DNA from: Piezodorus guildinii
Taxonomy: Eukaryota; Arthropoda; Insecta; Hemiptera; Pentatomidae
Reading direction: 5' to 3'
Assembly: GCA_023052935.1 (NCBI GenBank)
Contig: CM041298.1
Coordinates: 49,839,313 to 49,903,312, forward strand
DNA length: 64,000 nt
Shown: positions 12,187-24,364 of the stretch, piece after piece
How the letters are laid out: every line of letters starts with the position of its first letter
Numbering within the stretch: the first letter of the stretch is position 1
The notes under the pieces: model-generated
What the model was told of the DNA's origin: nothing
The model's input: the letters and a program-made list of their open reading frames with translations, nothing else
The model's database searches: none
Position numbers and translations under genes: made by a program

Positions 12187-12784
12187 ATTTATTCTTTAAT
12201 ATGAGAAGGATTTTAAGTCTGGACCCACAGAAGCCGTGCCCAGTTTGTGATGGAGACGCATTGGAAGATTGTTTCCATTTTTTTGTTGGATGTCCCGCAT
12301 ACCATGACAATAGAACCCGTTATATGCCCGTATTAAATGATGTGAGTATTGATGGCTTTTACGAAATTCTTGCGGAACCCCACGTAATGAACCTGAAATC
12401 ATTATTTATTTTTGTCAAAGAGAATCTTAAAATAAGATTTCAACATTTTTCTCAGAATTTTAATCATTCTTAAGGGTTTCGGGACTTGTTAGTAATTTGT
12501 GGGGAATTAGTATTCGCTTTAGTACTAATATTTTTGCATTATTTATTGATATGCTTATATTTAATTTATGATATTTATGTATATGCTGGATGAAATTAAT
12601 CATAAAGATAGCAGCACCTTTATGCTTACTGCTTTATATGTGTTTTGTTGTTTTTGTTTTAAATATTTATTCGAATTGTAATTATATTATTGTATATTTG
12701 CTAGTGATAAATTTATTAATTGTGCTGTGCCAGCCAGCTCTATTTGTATGGGGATTGCCCTAAAGACATATAAATAAAAAAAAA
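12187..12784 (+). pseudogene. LINE C-terminus with CCHC-like tail (unit 2)
   Basis: Copy of 6300-6896. The 90-codon frame at 12201-12473 encodes the same protein. The 3' end differs by one extra G (ATGGGGATTGCC). Confidence 0.6.
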
Positions 12785-13132
12785 TTATTATATGAGTAGG
12801 ATTTAAAAATCTATCATTATTTAATTAAAATATAAACTTTTGAAGTATAAAACATTGAGTAAAACATCAACATTTAATTCCCATTCGTCTTGGAAAATAG
12901 GTTTAATAATTTGAAAAATGAACGGCATATACTGTCTTAAAGAGTGTATAACATATAGTTTGTATTAACTCTATTTTCTGAATTAGATTATTAACTGGTT
13001 TATTTTTTAAACCTTTTTAATTTTGTTTGATTGGTGAATAGATTGAAATAAAGAAATAAACATTCAGGACTGATATTTTAATATGCAAATTACAGTGTTT
13101 TTGATAGCTATTCCAGCCACAATACAATGGTT

Positions 13133-13975
13133 TTTTTTTTTTTTTTTTAAATTCTTTTATTGGTATTTACAACTGTACACAGTACAACAAGTAAATGAGC
13201 TATTTACAGAACATTGGCTTGGAAAAGTCTTGAGAAGAATCTACTCAGTGGTAGCACTTCAGAGTTTATTTGGTAAGCAGGTCTCGAGGCCACCGTCTTT
13301 TTTGGACAGACGCCTCGGAGGATTATCGAGAATAGATGCCGATGAGAGGATACGGACAAGCGGGTTTGTATGGGCGGGTAATTTGGAATGAAAGGAGGAG
13401 TATTTTTTTTGGGCAATTTCTGCAACGAGTGGGATATTCAGGTCTCTATGGATGAGTTTGTTGGTAACAAAGTATGGAGCGTCTAGGATTTGTCGAAGGA
13501 TTTTGGATTGCAAGGATTGGATGCGGGAGGAATTCGATGGTTTAGTGGAGCCCCATAGCTCTATGCCGTAAGTCCAGATAGGTCTAATTATGGTTGTGTA
13601 AATCAGTTTTTTGAAGTATAGAGAGAGTTTTGATCGTTTTTCAAGTAAGTGTTTTAATATTCGATATCTACGAGCAGTTTCTTGTCTTTTAAGTCTTGTA
13701 TGAGGATTTCATGTAAGACATTTGTCAAGATGAAGTCCAAGGTATCGTATTTGTTCTACATTGATGAGTGGGGTATGATTAAAGGAGACAACTGGACAGG
13801 AAGTCATAGGTTTACGGCGTAGAGTGAAGATGATTTGGTGGGATTTATTAGGATTTATTTTGATTCTCCAATTGTGACACCATTCTGCAATGGCGGATAC
13901 ATGGTTCTGTAGGAATTGGGAGGCAACAATAGGATCGTTATTCACGGAGAGCACACAAGTGTCATCAGCGTAAGT
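13133..13975 (-). mobile_element. 5'-truncated Jockey-type LINE insertion (unit 2)
   Basis: Copy of the insertion at 7245-8088, with the same target duplication (13122-13132 and 13976-13986) and the same TGA. Sharing both shows that insertion preceded the triplication. The T tract after GG is 18 rather than 19. Confidence 0.9.
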
Positions 13976-14260
13976 ATACAATGGTTATAATAGGAAAATA
14001 AAAATTATTTATTATTATTTATTAAAGTAGAAATGGTGTAATAATTTTGTTATTTTCAATTCAAAATAGATATTTTGAACTAAAATTTTGGTATTTAATT
14101 AAGTAAGTTTACATTAAGATGAAGGGGATTAAAGGAGCGAGCATCACAACAATGAAGCAATTCAACAGTCTTGCTATCTTCAATTTAATTCAATTGATAT
14201 CTTCAATCCTCAGCAATTAAATAGATTTGCTTCATTGTTGTGACTCTAACTCCTTCAATC

Positions 14261-14301
14261 GCCCTGAAGAAGGCCTATAATTTAGGCCGAAACGTCGGCA
14301 C
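14261..14301 (+). ncRNA. Hammerhead-ribozyme-like motif (unit 3)
   Basis: Third copy of the motif, with the core CTGAAGA starting at 14264. It is identical in the core, hairpin and GAAACGTC, and lacks the opposing arm. Confidence 0.4.
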
Positions 14302-15040
14302 CAGTAAATTAAGTTTATACTAAGTTGTGTGTTCTTTTGAATGCACTCTAAACTAACTTCTCCCACAATAAATACACACAATCTACCATTCTCACTTCAA
14401 GATAATTATTTCCAATTAATTTTTATTTTTCATTAGAAAAAGCAAAAAAATCAATAGGATCTGTTCAGCTTTTTGGGTACGCATGTAGACTTACCAAGTG
14501 CAATAGGTCTTTTGATGAAGAAAACTGTAAAATAATTAATTAAAAAAAATAAAGAGAAAAAAGAAACATGTTTCTTTACAGCCGAATTTTGTTAAATCTA
14601 AAATAACTTTTGGTTTTAATTATATCAGATATATAAGAGCATAATTTTTTTTTTCACAATAGCAAAATTGCATCAACCTCACAGATGAAACATCAATTAT
14701 AAGAAATTTTAATCAATAACCGTTTGGACTTAATGAAAGATGACGTTGTTTGGTTGATGGTCAGATTAAAATCCAAACAATGTCATAATTCATAAATTTA
14801 GGATTTTAGTGAAATTTGACCAAACTTGCCATGATATTGCTAAACAAAAACATATTTGATAATGATTTCGTTGAAATAGGAAAATATTCTTTAAATTTCT
14901 ATTGGTGGTAACCAATGACAGTTGCTTTGCTTTGTAATGTATTTAGAATAATGAGGGAAACTTATAATCACTATTATTTAATTTGAATATAAAATAATAA
15001 TAATAATCCTAAATCAGAAAAATGGTAGACAAAAAGAATA

Positions 15041-15620
15041 TAAATGATTTTCTCAAAAATGTCTAACAATTTTAATTAAACTCTCTTTATCGATGTAAAA
15101 ATCTAGTCTGCTTTAATATCATGTAGGTTTCATTCTCATTAAAACATTTCATTGGGCTTAAATGCTAGTATTTGAAAGTTTCTTCATTTAAAATATCTTT
15201 AATTTTGTATATTCGAAAAAAATAGCCATACCATCTTATTAGCATTGTTAAAAATGGCTAAATATAAAAATTGAATGAATTTGATTCCCAACTGAATGAA
15301 AAACTGTAGAAACATTGTTTCAGTTAATTTTTTTTTCCTAACATAAGAATAGTAATATGTATATCATTGGAAAGCTAAAGATTTAAGACAAGATATTATC
15401 TTTTAAACAAAGTTTTGGAAGGTGATGTAAAGTGACAAATGGTGCACAAACTTAAGTGATTGTTGAACTTAAAGATTTCTGTTGTTAAATAATGTAATTT
15501 AATACCTATGATTCCATCAAAACAAGATAGTAATATAATATTTCAATTTCAAGTTAATTATAAACTTGATTTCAAGGAGTATTCAATTTCAAGTGACTGT
15601 CGTGTGTTGCATGCACCAGA
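15041..15620 (+). repeat. Foldback-family arm (unit 3)
   Basis: Copy of the 3270-3849 arm, ending at the same CACCAGA terminus. Confidence 0.7.
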
Positions 15621-17283
15621 TTCTTCCACATAATTAAATTAAAATCTGTTGGTTATTTAAATGATATTATCTTGCATGCACATGGTACAATAATGAATTG
15701 CGTAAACATAATACATCTGGAAATGATTTACAATAGAGATAAATAAGTTATTGTTTAATAAATACAATGAATTGCTTAAGCTATTATTTAACAGCCCATA
15801 AGATATGAAATACTAAAGGGCGATAAAACAAACAGGAATGTAACAGGCGATAAACAATTTCAGTCTATAATCTGCACAAAACAGTCTAGTACCACATCAA
15901 ATAAAGATAGATTTAACATATTGATTGTGTCACAAATCAAGGACTAAAGTTATCATTTTAGGATCAGGAATTAATTTGACCATCAATCCATTTTAGTACA
16001 AGTTTAAAAGGTTTACAACAGTATTATGAGAAAAATGTTTTGGAATAAATATCATCAAATCATAATGATACATAAGTACATTATCCCTGCTTTACCTGTG
16101 GTCTATTAGACCTAGCTAATTCCAGTTCTAGACAAATATAATCGAATAACACTGATTTATAAAGATGAAATTTATAAAATCCTAATATAATACAAATTGT
16201 TTTAATCAAATATATTATTTTGTTTTATCTTTTAATGTTTTATTTATTTATTAATTTTAAATATCTTGGATTTTTGTATAATCCATTAATTTTCCAATTC
16301 CATATACCTTTGTGAATATTTTTAAAGTAACACTGGAAGTTAATTCATATTTATATCAGGAATTCTAAATTGATAATTTTACTAATAGGTACATTTAAAG
16401 CACTAATTTTAACTTGTTCCTTTTAACATGATATTATTTCCAATAGTAGTAAGATGTAATTGATTACAAACTACCATTTATTATTTTATATGTTGGTTGG
16501 CCTCTTTAAAAAAAAAATGATTTATTTAATGAAATGAAGCAAAATGAATTAACACGTTGAAAAGTTTAGAAGTATTGATATGAATTCACAAATTAATAAC
16601 CAATTTGCATTTTAAATTTCATAAAAATTAATTTTAAAGTAAAAAAAACTCATTATTTGATGGGTATGGAAGTCCATTTAAAACAGTTTTCAACTTCCTT
16701 TATTCACAATGAACAGTTTTTTTTTCTAGTAATGGGTGTATTCTGAATTTACATTTTATACAATACATTGGAAACAAATTCACATAATTACACTATCAAC
16801 CATAAAAGTGAAAAATTTAATTAATAACTTATTCATTTTCCTTGGTCTGCATTGTGTTTTAAGACAGTATATCTTTGATGTGTTTCAAACTTGATTTTTT
16901 TTTTTTTTCTGACTTTTTTAAATATAAGAATCGAACTGTATTTAAGTCTTAATATCAGATGACAGAATGAATGGAGAGCTATTGACATAAGTTTAAGATT
17001 ATGAACATGAAAAGTTATGTTCAAGGCCACATAATTTTCTTCCAACAAAATTAAAAACAACATTAATGTCAATATACCCTTTTGGATATTGCTTTGCTGA
17101 ATCTGAATGAGTTTTCATATAAGATGTTTTTTTTTTTAATTTTTTAGTTATATTTCTGATTTAACACAATAAAAAACTGTTTTACTTGTATTAAAAGTGG
17201 AGAAAAAAAACAAAAAGATAGACAATTTTTTAAATTAAATTTCTGATTTTGCAACTTTGATCACACTCCATTATTCAGTACTT

Positions 17284-17579
17284 CTAAACGCCATTGTGTT
17301 TTCTACCTGTGCCGTCCTCGTTCATAAAACCTCTGGCTACCATATCCTCTCTCACGACCTCCATCCTCATTTTGCTGGGTTTGCCTCGCCTTCTCCTCAC
17401 CTCCAGGCAGTACTTGTCGTCATCTTCATCCTCATGATTTGACTGTACCACATTCGTCTTTTTTTTCCATTTTCTTTGAAGATGTTCAGATCAGCCTTAT
17501 TTTTTTTTCCACATTTGGATTTTTTTTTGTAGCTTTTGTTTGCCATAGGCTCCTCTCTATAAGTCAATTCCCATTCCAA
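17284..17579 (-). pseudogene. LINE C-terminal fragment (unit 3), frameshifted
   Basis: Same fragment as in units 1 and 2. It has the 8-T run of unit 1, so the reading is split after about 40 residues. Confidence 0.5.
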
Positions 17580-18070
17580 ATCTTCTGAAAATAAAATATT
17601 GACACTGGAAACAGACTTCTGAAGAAGATAGAGAATGTCAATTTAAAAAAAATTAAAATTGAGTATTGTGTAAAATAATATTGGGTTTTGTTTGTATTTT
17701 CACTTCTAATATTGTAAAAATAAATATACAGTAATGTAATAATAGTTTTAACTGATTCATCAAATATTGTCAAATTATTCAGTTGAAATAGACAAAAATG
17801 TTGCATAAAGTTGTAAATAAAAAGGTACAGCTAACTCCCTACAAGTAGAATTTTTAGATTATTTAATTTTTTGAGTGGTAACCTATACTAATTGCTTTTT
17901 CCTAATTTGTACCTAAAAATAGAAAAAAAAAAATTAATAACAGTTTTAAATGTGAATAATTTTCAGATTATATTAATCAATATGAATACTTTTACTGCTA
18001 TGGGATGCATTAACTTGAACTAGTTGTTACGTTCAGTGCTATAAATCTTATGCTCATGAGTATTGTTATT

Positions 18071-18668
18071 ATTTATTCTTTAATATGAGAAGGATTTTAA
18101 GTCTGGACCCACAGAAGCCGTGCCCAGTTTGTGATGGAGACGCATTGGAAGATTGTTTCCATTTTTTTGTTGGATGTCCCGCATACCATGACAATAGAAC
18201 CCGTTATATGCCCGTATTAAATGATGTGAGTATTGATGGCTTTTACGAAATTCTTGCGGAACCCCACGTAATGAACCTGAAATCATTATTTATTTTTGTC
18301 AAAGAGAATCTTAAAATAAGATTTCAACATTTTTCTCAGAATTTTAATCATTCTTAAGGGTTTCGGGACTTGTTAGTAATTTGTGGGGAATTAGTATTCG
18401 CTTTAGTACTAATATTTTTGCATTATTTATTGATATGCTTATATTTAATTTATGATATTTATGTATATGCTGGATGAAATTAATCATAAAGATAGCAGCA
18501 CCTTTATGCTTACTGCTTTATATGTGTTTTGTTGTTTTTGTTTTAAATATTTATTCGAATTGTAATTATATTATTGTATATTTGCTAGTGATAAATTTAT
18601 TAATTGTGCTGTGCCAGCCAGCTCTATTTGTATGGGGATTGCCCTAAAGACATATAAATAAAAAAAAA
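18071..18668 (+). pseudogene. LINE C-terminus with CCHC-like tail (unit 3)
   Basis: Copy of 6300-6896. The frame at 18085-18357 is unchanged, with the ATGGGGATTGCC variant of unit 2. Confidence 0.6.
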
Positions 18669-19016
18669 TTATTATATGAGTAGGATTTAAAAATCTATCA
18701 TTATTTAATTAAAATATAAACTTTTGAAGTATAAAACATTGAGTAAAACATCAACATTTAATTCCCATTCGTCTTGGAAAATAGGTTTAATAATTTGAAA
18801 AATGAACGGCATATACTGTCTTAAAGAGTGTATAACATATAGTTTGTATTAACTCTATTTTCTGAATTAGATTATTAACTGGTTTATTTTTTAAACCTTT
18901 TTAATTTTGTTTGATTGGTGAATAGATTGAAATAAAGAAATAAACATTCAGGACTGATATTTTAATATGCAAATTACAGTGTTTTTGATAGCTATTCCAG
19001 CCACAATACAATGGTT

Positions 19017-19860
19017 TTTTTTTTTTTTTTTTTAAATTCTTTTATTGGTATTTACAACTGTACACAGTACAACAAGTAAATGAGCTATTTACAGAACATT
19101 GGCTTGGAAAAGTCTTGAGAAGAATCTACTCAGTGGTAGCACTTCAGAGTTTATTTGGTAAGCAGGTCTCGAGGCCACCGTCTTTTTTGGACAGACGCCT
19201 CGGAGGATTATCGAGAATAGATGCCGATGAGAGGATACGGACAAGCGGGTTTGTATGGGCGGGTAATTTGGAATGAAAGGAGGAGTATTTTTTTTGGGCA
19301 ATTTCTGCAACGAGTGGGATATTCAGGTCTCTATGGATGAGTTTGTTGGTAACAAAGTATGGAGCGTCTAGGATTTGTCGAAGGATTTTGGATTGCAAGG
19401 ATTGGATGCGGGAGGAATTCGATGGTTTAGTGGAGCCCCATAGCTCTATGCCGTAAGTCCAGATAGGTCTAATTATGGTTGTGTAAATCAGTTTTTTGAA
19501 GTATAGAGAGAGTTTTGATCGTTTTTCAAGTAAGTGTTTTAATATTCGATATCTACGAGCAGTTTCTTGTCTTTTAAGTCTTGTATGAGGATTTCATGTA
19601 AGACATTTGTCAAGATGAAGTCCAAGGTATCGTATTTGTTCTACATTGATGAGTGGGGTATGATTAAAGGAGACAACTGGACAGGAAGTCATAGGTTTAC
19701 GGCGTAGAGTGAAGATGATTTGGTGGGATTTATTAGGATTTATTTTGATTCTCCAATTGTGACACCATTCTGCAATGGCGGATACATGGTTCTGTAGGAA
19801 TTGGGAGGCAACAATAGGATCGTTATTCACGGAGAGCACACAAGTGTCATCAGCGTAAGT
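19017..19860 (-). mobile_element. 5'-truncated Jockey-type LINE insertion (unit 3)
   Basis: Third copy of the insertion, with duplications at 19006-19016 and 19861-19871 and the same internal TGA. Confidence 0.9.
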
Positions 19861-20233
19861 ATACAATGGTTATAATAGGAAAATAAAAATTATTTATTAT
19901 TATTTATTAAAGTAGAAATGGTGTAATAATTTTGTTATTTTCAATTCAAAATAGATATTTTGAACTAAAATTTTGGTATTTAATTAAGTAAGTTTACATT
20001 AAGATTTAGATTTTCTTAACATGCTGGATGGAGTTTACATTACACTATATTAGATTTTTAGATATTCTTTCAAATACTTAATTTTTATTTATTTAGTTTC
20101 CTACCATTCTAAATTATTATTAGATCACTGAAATCTATTTTTTTCATCCCACATATTTTCGATTTCTGCTGAATAATCCCTGAATCTGAGAATTGAAATT
20201 CACAATCTATTGGTTTGAGAATTTTAAACATGG

Positions 20234-20625
20234 AATTGAGACGTTGATTTCCAAAAGGTACTAAAGGACATTTTTTACGAAACTGATATTTTTACATATT
20301 TATATTCTCCTCATTTAGTTTTATCTGAATCTTAAATTTGATTGTATCTAATGAACACTCAAGTCCTTTAATAACGCGATTTAGAATTGCTATTAATTTC
20401 TTAAGGTACTAATTACACATTTAGTTTCGTTCTAAATCATACTAAAACATTTCATTTCATAACTTTAATATGGTTTTATTAATATAGTGAAAAAAAAAAT
20501 TCTATATTTTAATGCGAAAAGAATCAAATTAGCTGATTTAATAATATAATAACCAGAGATTTTGGCGCTTCCTGTAAAATTTCCTAGAATGGATATAGTA
20601 CCTTTTGGAAATCAACGTCTCAATT
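20234..20625 (+). mobile_element. MITE with 28-bp inverted ends, copy A
   Basis: Both ends read AATTGAGACGTTGATTTCC followed by AAAAGGTACTA, in inverted orientation, around about 390 bp of AT-rich sequence with no reading frame. A second copy lies at 29587-29976 in the opposite orientation and shares internal blocks such as TAGTTTCGTTCTAAATCAT and CCTAGAATGGATATAGTACC. No target duplication is clear because the AATT at the tips is itself symmetric. The superfamily is unknown. Confidence 0.8.
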
Positions 20626-20774
20626 AATGGCCTTAGTAGGATTGTGCCTTCTACTTGTACTCTAAAAATGTATGTTCTTTGATTTGAATAAAGCAATTAT
20701 ATATAAACAAAAATAAATAAATAAAATCTTGAGGATTGTATATATATTAATGTCTTATAGTTATGTTTTATTAT

Positions 20775-21062
20775 GGGGAGAAGCCTGTGGCTGTTACATG
20801 CTGCGAAATGCGTGGCCAACCAAGCCAAAGCTTACTAGTTTGAATCCCATCCCAGTTGGACTTTTTCTATCATATAATAATAAGGGCATTCAATCACAGC
20901 CATCTCCCAGGTATGGGAGGCCCATCAGCCAACTGGCAGTCACTTGATAAGTAGGAGTGACTACCCTCCTCTGTAACGTTTCATCACCAAGCACAGTGTG
21001 GTCACTGTGAAGACTGCTTTGTGTTGCTAAGGGAAAGGGAAGGTCGGGAGTAATGTTTTATA
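20775..21062 (+). mobile_element. tRNA-derived SINE-like element, family 3
   Basis: A tRNA-like head has a B-box-like AGTTTGAATCCC near 20836-20847, with GTGGCTGTTACATGC upstream as a possible A box. A GC-richer body follows, containing CTCCCAGGTATGGGAGG (a small hairpin) and CACAGTGTGGTCACTGTG. It differs from the other two SINE families here. Only one copy is seen, so the family assignment is tentative. Confidence 0.45.
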
Positions 21063-21589
21063 ATACGCACATTTCGGGTAAAAAGTTAGATATAACCTAT
21101 AGTTTACATCAATTAATCTTATTTGTTTGAATTATTTTGTTGTACGGCACTTTGTATTTTTTCTCTTTGTGTATTATGTGGGTTGCACTAAACAATTCAA
21201 TTGGAAATTCATTATTTTTAACCAATCTTCAATGAAAAAAACAAAAATTACCTGTGCAGTGAACTTCTTATAACTTTGGCAGTCGAGAAATCTATAAATC
21301 AAACTAAGAATAAAATTTATCTTCTCCGTTCCCCTTAGGGGATTACTAGACTGTAAATAAAACTTCAGACACAAAAATTAAATTGTGTATTTTTTTTTTA
21401 TCTATCACATTAGAAGCCTCAGTGATAATTAGATTTAATCAAAGTATTTCTTGTTATTTACTGTTGTCACAAACCTTTCTTATACCTAATTAGTAAATTT
21501 GTTTATAAATGCAAATAATAATATGATACCTATATTTTGTTTATAATGATGGAGTTTTGTTGACCGTAGAGAAATTAGATGAGGAAGAT
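21063..21589. other. AT-rich stretch, nothing recognised
   Basis: No element, RNA or convincing coding frame seen. Minus-strand frames at 21174-21374 and 21486-21695 are short and unlike known families. Confidence 0.4.
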
Positions 21590-22690
21590 GGTTGGGGGTG
21601 CGGTCATAAATTAAAAACACACAATTAAAAATAAGCGTTATTTTAATTATGTGCCGACGTTTCATCAGGGCTAAAAGAAACAAGATAACAACCAATGTAA
21701 TTATAGACTTAATAATGCGTTAGTTATATAATAATAATATGACAGTAATAAATTATGGGAACATAAATAATATTAAATGTAAAATGATAATAAGATGACA
21801 ATTATAAAGTATGGAAATAAGGTGACAGTTATAAAGTATGGAAATAAACAAAATTAAGATGATAGTTATAAAGTATGGAAGTAGACATAATTGAGATGAT
21901 AATATTGTAATGAGAATATATAAATAGAGACTAAGTAAATGAAAAAAAATGATAAAGGAAAAATATGTGAACAATTAAAATTTTAAATATTAACAATTTT
22001 GAGTTGATATATGACGGTAATATATTAAAAACATAGTTAAGAGTATAGGTAATATATAAAAAAATATAGTCATTACAAAAGAGAAACAGTATGAATAAAA
22101 AATAATAATTTAAATTTTAAAATAATGTAATATTAAACTAATAATTATATGTCAGGATATGTAACGGAGAAAGATATGAGTATGGAAAGGGGGAGAAAGA
22201 AATGGGCGATGAAAAAAGACCCTTATCAATAAGAAAAAATACTTACATGACGAACGTGCAAGCGTTGCCTACAGAAGTGATGTTTCCCAGTTTAAAAAAC
22301 GCTCATTGCGTGGAACGGAAAATATGAGAACTAGAATGTCCGTTAGGAAAATTCCAAGAAGCTAAGTTATGTTTACTGATTCGATTGTTAAAAAATAGCC
22401 AAAAATCATTACTTGAGAGTACTTGAGTTATTACTTATGAGTATTTGATAAAATTGTAAGAAATAGTGACGAGGTAAAGATTAAAAGATTTTAAGTAATA
22501 ACAGATGACGATGATAAATGATGAATGATGATAAGGTAATAACGAATTTTGTTTAGGTAATTTGTATTTTTTTTTTGTATTTTTTTATATTTTGTTTAGG
22601 TAATTCATAGCGGTTATTCATGATTTATTAATGTAAACCCTAGATGGTCTCAAGACCGGCAGTGTATATAATAAAATATCTTGTATTTGT
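21590..22690 (+). mobile_element. Degenerate hammerhead-arm element with internal minisatellite
   Basis: The left edge GGTTGGGGGTGCGGTCAT and the following ACACACAATTAA resemble the outer arm of the 2225-2617 palindrome. At 21651-21676 the minus strand reads CTGATGA directly followed by AACGTCGGCAC, a hammerhead-like motif whose stem II is missing. A minisatellite follows at 21793-21892. The rest is AT-rich to a possible 3' end near 22680 (TATATAATAAAATATCTTG). No protein is recognised. The right boundary is uncertain. Confidence 0.4.
21793..21892 (+). repeat. Minisatellite, three degenerate units
   Basis: Three tandem units are built on GATGACAATTATAAAGTATGG followed by AAATAA-type spacers. 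Units begin near 21793, 21821 and 21858. Drift between units is modest. Confidence 0.7.
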
Positions 22691-23072
22691 CCAAATACAG
22701 TAATAATAAAATTATTACTTTCATTAAATAAATTAATCACTTTAAATGTATGAGTCCTTATTCTTCCTGAACCATGATTGCAACTTATTATTATTTATTC
22801 TTTCTCTCTAATAAGATGGGTATTCCTTCATTTCAGTAATAACCATATTTTAGTAAACGGCTATTTAATTAATAATTTATTTAAATTTCTAATAGATTAC
22901 TTTTATTATACTGAACAGATTTGAAAGAATATATCTTATTAACAAAAAATAATCAATGTTTTGCATAAAACACAATTATGTAATATCTAACAAAAGAAGT
23001 AAATAGACCAAGTATACCAAGACTGTTCAGCCTTGACTGATACTGGAGTCTAAGTTGTCTTGTTATTCCCAG

Positions 23073-23325
23073 ATTTAAATGGTACAATGATGCTAGGCTG
23101 GGATTGTCTAGAGTGGATATTAAAGTTATTCAAACAATATCCAACTTTTTTAATTTTCAAGTTGCACCAGTGCCTCAAATTCATAGCAAACCTAATGTTT
23201 TTGAGGCCAGAGAAGCATGTACCACCAGCAAAATTAGCACTCATGTTCCAAAGATCCTTTTTACTGACAGAGTTCTGAATCAACCAAGGATAAGAAAGTT
23301 CCGTTCGAAACAGAATTTTAGTTAG
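23073..23325 (+). CDS. Candidate terminal exon of an unrecognised host gene
   Basis: A strong acceptor (TTGTCTTGTTATTCCCAG, ending at 23072) leads, in phase 1, into an open frame of about 83 codons: FKWYNDARLGLSRVDIK, then NFQVAPVPQIHSKPN, REACTTSK and IRKFRSKQNFS, with a TAG at 23323-23325. A polyadenylation-type AATAAA lies at 23687-23692. A branch-point-like CTGAT sits about 35 bp upstream of the acceptor. I recognise no domain. The opposite strand is also open (23334-23050), which weakens the case. It cannot follow the exon ending at 592 directly, because that donor is phase 0 and would give an immediate TAA. Confidence 0.3.
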
Positions 23326-23867
23326 AGTGGGCAAATCTAAATTGAAATTTTGTGAAGATACTGATTTTAACTACAACAAGTATTTTTGGAATCATACAAA
23401 ACTAGAGATTTCAATTACCTTAAACAGCAACAGATGATAACAGATGCCATAAGCCCACAAATCGGTTGTATTAAAAGAAAAGATACGGAAAAATGACAAA
23501 TATAAATGCTTTTGTTTTATTAATTTCAATAATTTGCCTTTGTAAAAAAAATGGACAAAGGGTGTTAGAAAACTCATTTTTGGAGTTTATCAGTTGTGAA
23601 GATAGGAAATTATATTCCTGGATAATGGAAAAGTTTCCAACATGTGGGTAGAAATGTATTGAAAGTAGTGGAGACTATTTTGATTTAATAAAACAGTTGT
23701 AAATCTTTAGTTTTCTTTTTAATTCGAAACCCTGCATTTTTTTCGGACAATCCAATATATAAATATACTTATAATTTATCAGTTGACACAGTTATATAAT
23801 ATGTTAATATAATTATTAGGAAATAATGAAATATTGTGAAAAAAAAAATCACATCGTTCTTTTGGTT

Positions 23868-23898
23868 TATTATTTTCAATAATAAACCTTTGTAATCG

Positions 23899-23953
<55 letters not shown>

Positions 23954-24140
23954 CCTTGTAATTTCCGTTTGTCCTAATTAATAAATACCGTAACTTTTCT
24001 TTTAGTGCCATTAATAAATGTTGATAAAGAAATTAATATTCTAAAAAATGAAAAAAGAATCATTGAAATTGTTTAGGAATTATCAGAGATATAGCGTTTT
24101 GAAATCAGCAGCAGTGATATGTTTATCCTTTGAATTATTG
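23868..24140 (+). repeat. Dispersed repeat with 49-A tract, copy A
   Basis: TTATTATTTTCAATAATAAACCTTTG with CGAT is followed by an uninterrupted A run at 23899-23947. Then comes AAAAGAATCATTGAAA and a GATATAGCGTTTTGAA block. The same order recurs at 46930-47135. The A run could be the poly-A tail of a retroposon whose 3' end is the TTTCAATAATAAACC block. A shorter relative of that block is at 23517-23542. Confidence 0.5.
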
Positions 24141-24364
24141 CTTTTTACATTACTTAATTGCCTATCAAGAGCTATCTATATAGACAGTTTTACATTAATA
24201 TTGTTATTTGGAAATAATAAACCATTGTGTAATAATTTGCAGCGTTTTTTATATGCATAGAATTTTCCTATATACTCCAGATGGTATTTGTTCAATATCC
24301 CTAATATAAACCAGGCAGCGTAAAAATAGCTCTGACCACTTTTAGTTAGATTAAGTATCCATAG

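Larger units (their letters stand above)
8234..14120 (+). repeat. Tandem triplication, unit 2
   Basis: Second direct copy, joined at ACATTAAGAT/GAAGGGG. Because the unit starts inside the left arm, only the right hammerhead arm (8234-8501) is carried over. Private differences include AAGAAGATG where units 1 and 3 read AAGATG (near 11237), ACCATATTCTC instead of ACCATATCCTC (near 11460), and a 9-T run near 11574. Spacers hold nothing beyond what unit 1 holds. Confidence 0.95.
14121..20005 (+). repeat. Tandem triplication, unit 3
   Basis: Third direct copy, ending at ACATTAAGAT before unique sequence resumes (TTAGATTTTC). It shares the unit-2 variants near its start (TTACAGCCG, AACAGCCCATAAG) and at ATGGGGATTGCC. 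It matches unit 1 at the CATAAGATG and ACCATATCCTC sites in the middle. This mosaic pattern argues for exchange between units and against a simple assembly duplication. Confidence 0.95.

Noticed and set aside
13083..13391. 102-codon plus frame across the Jockey tail
   Set aside because: It runs through the poly-T tract and antisense of the Jockey 3' end.
2350..20005. Pure assembly artefact
   Set aside because: Substitutions and a three-base indel are distributed in a mosaic manner between units. An artefact is not excluded, but a simple collapse error would give identical or copy-private differences.
23769..24011. Poly-Phe frame on the minus strand
   Set aside because: Translation of the 49-A tract.
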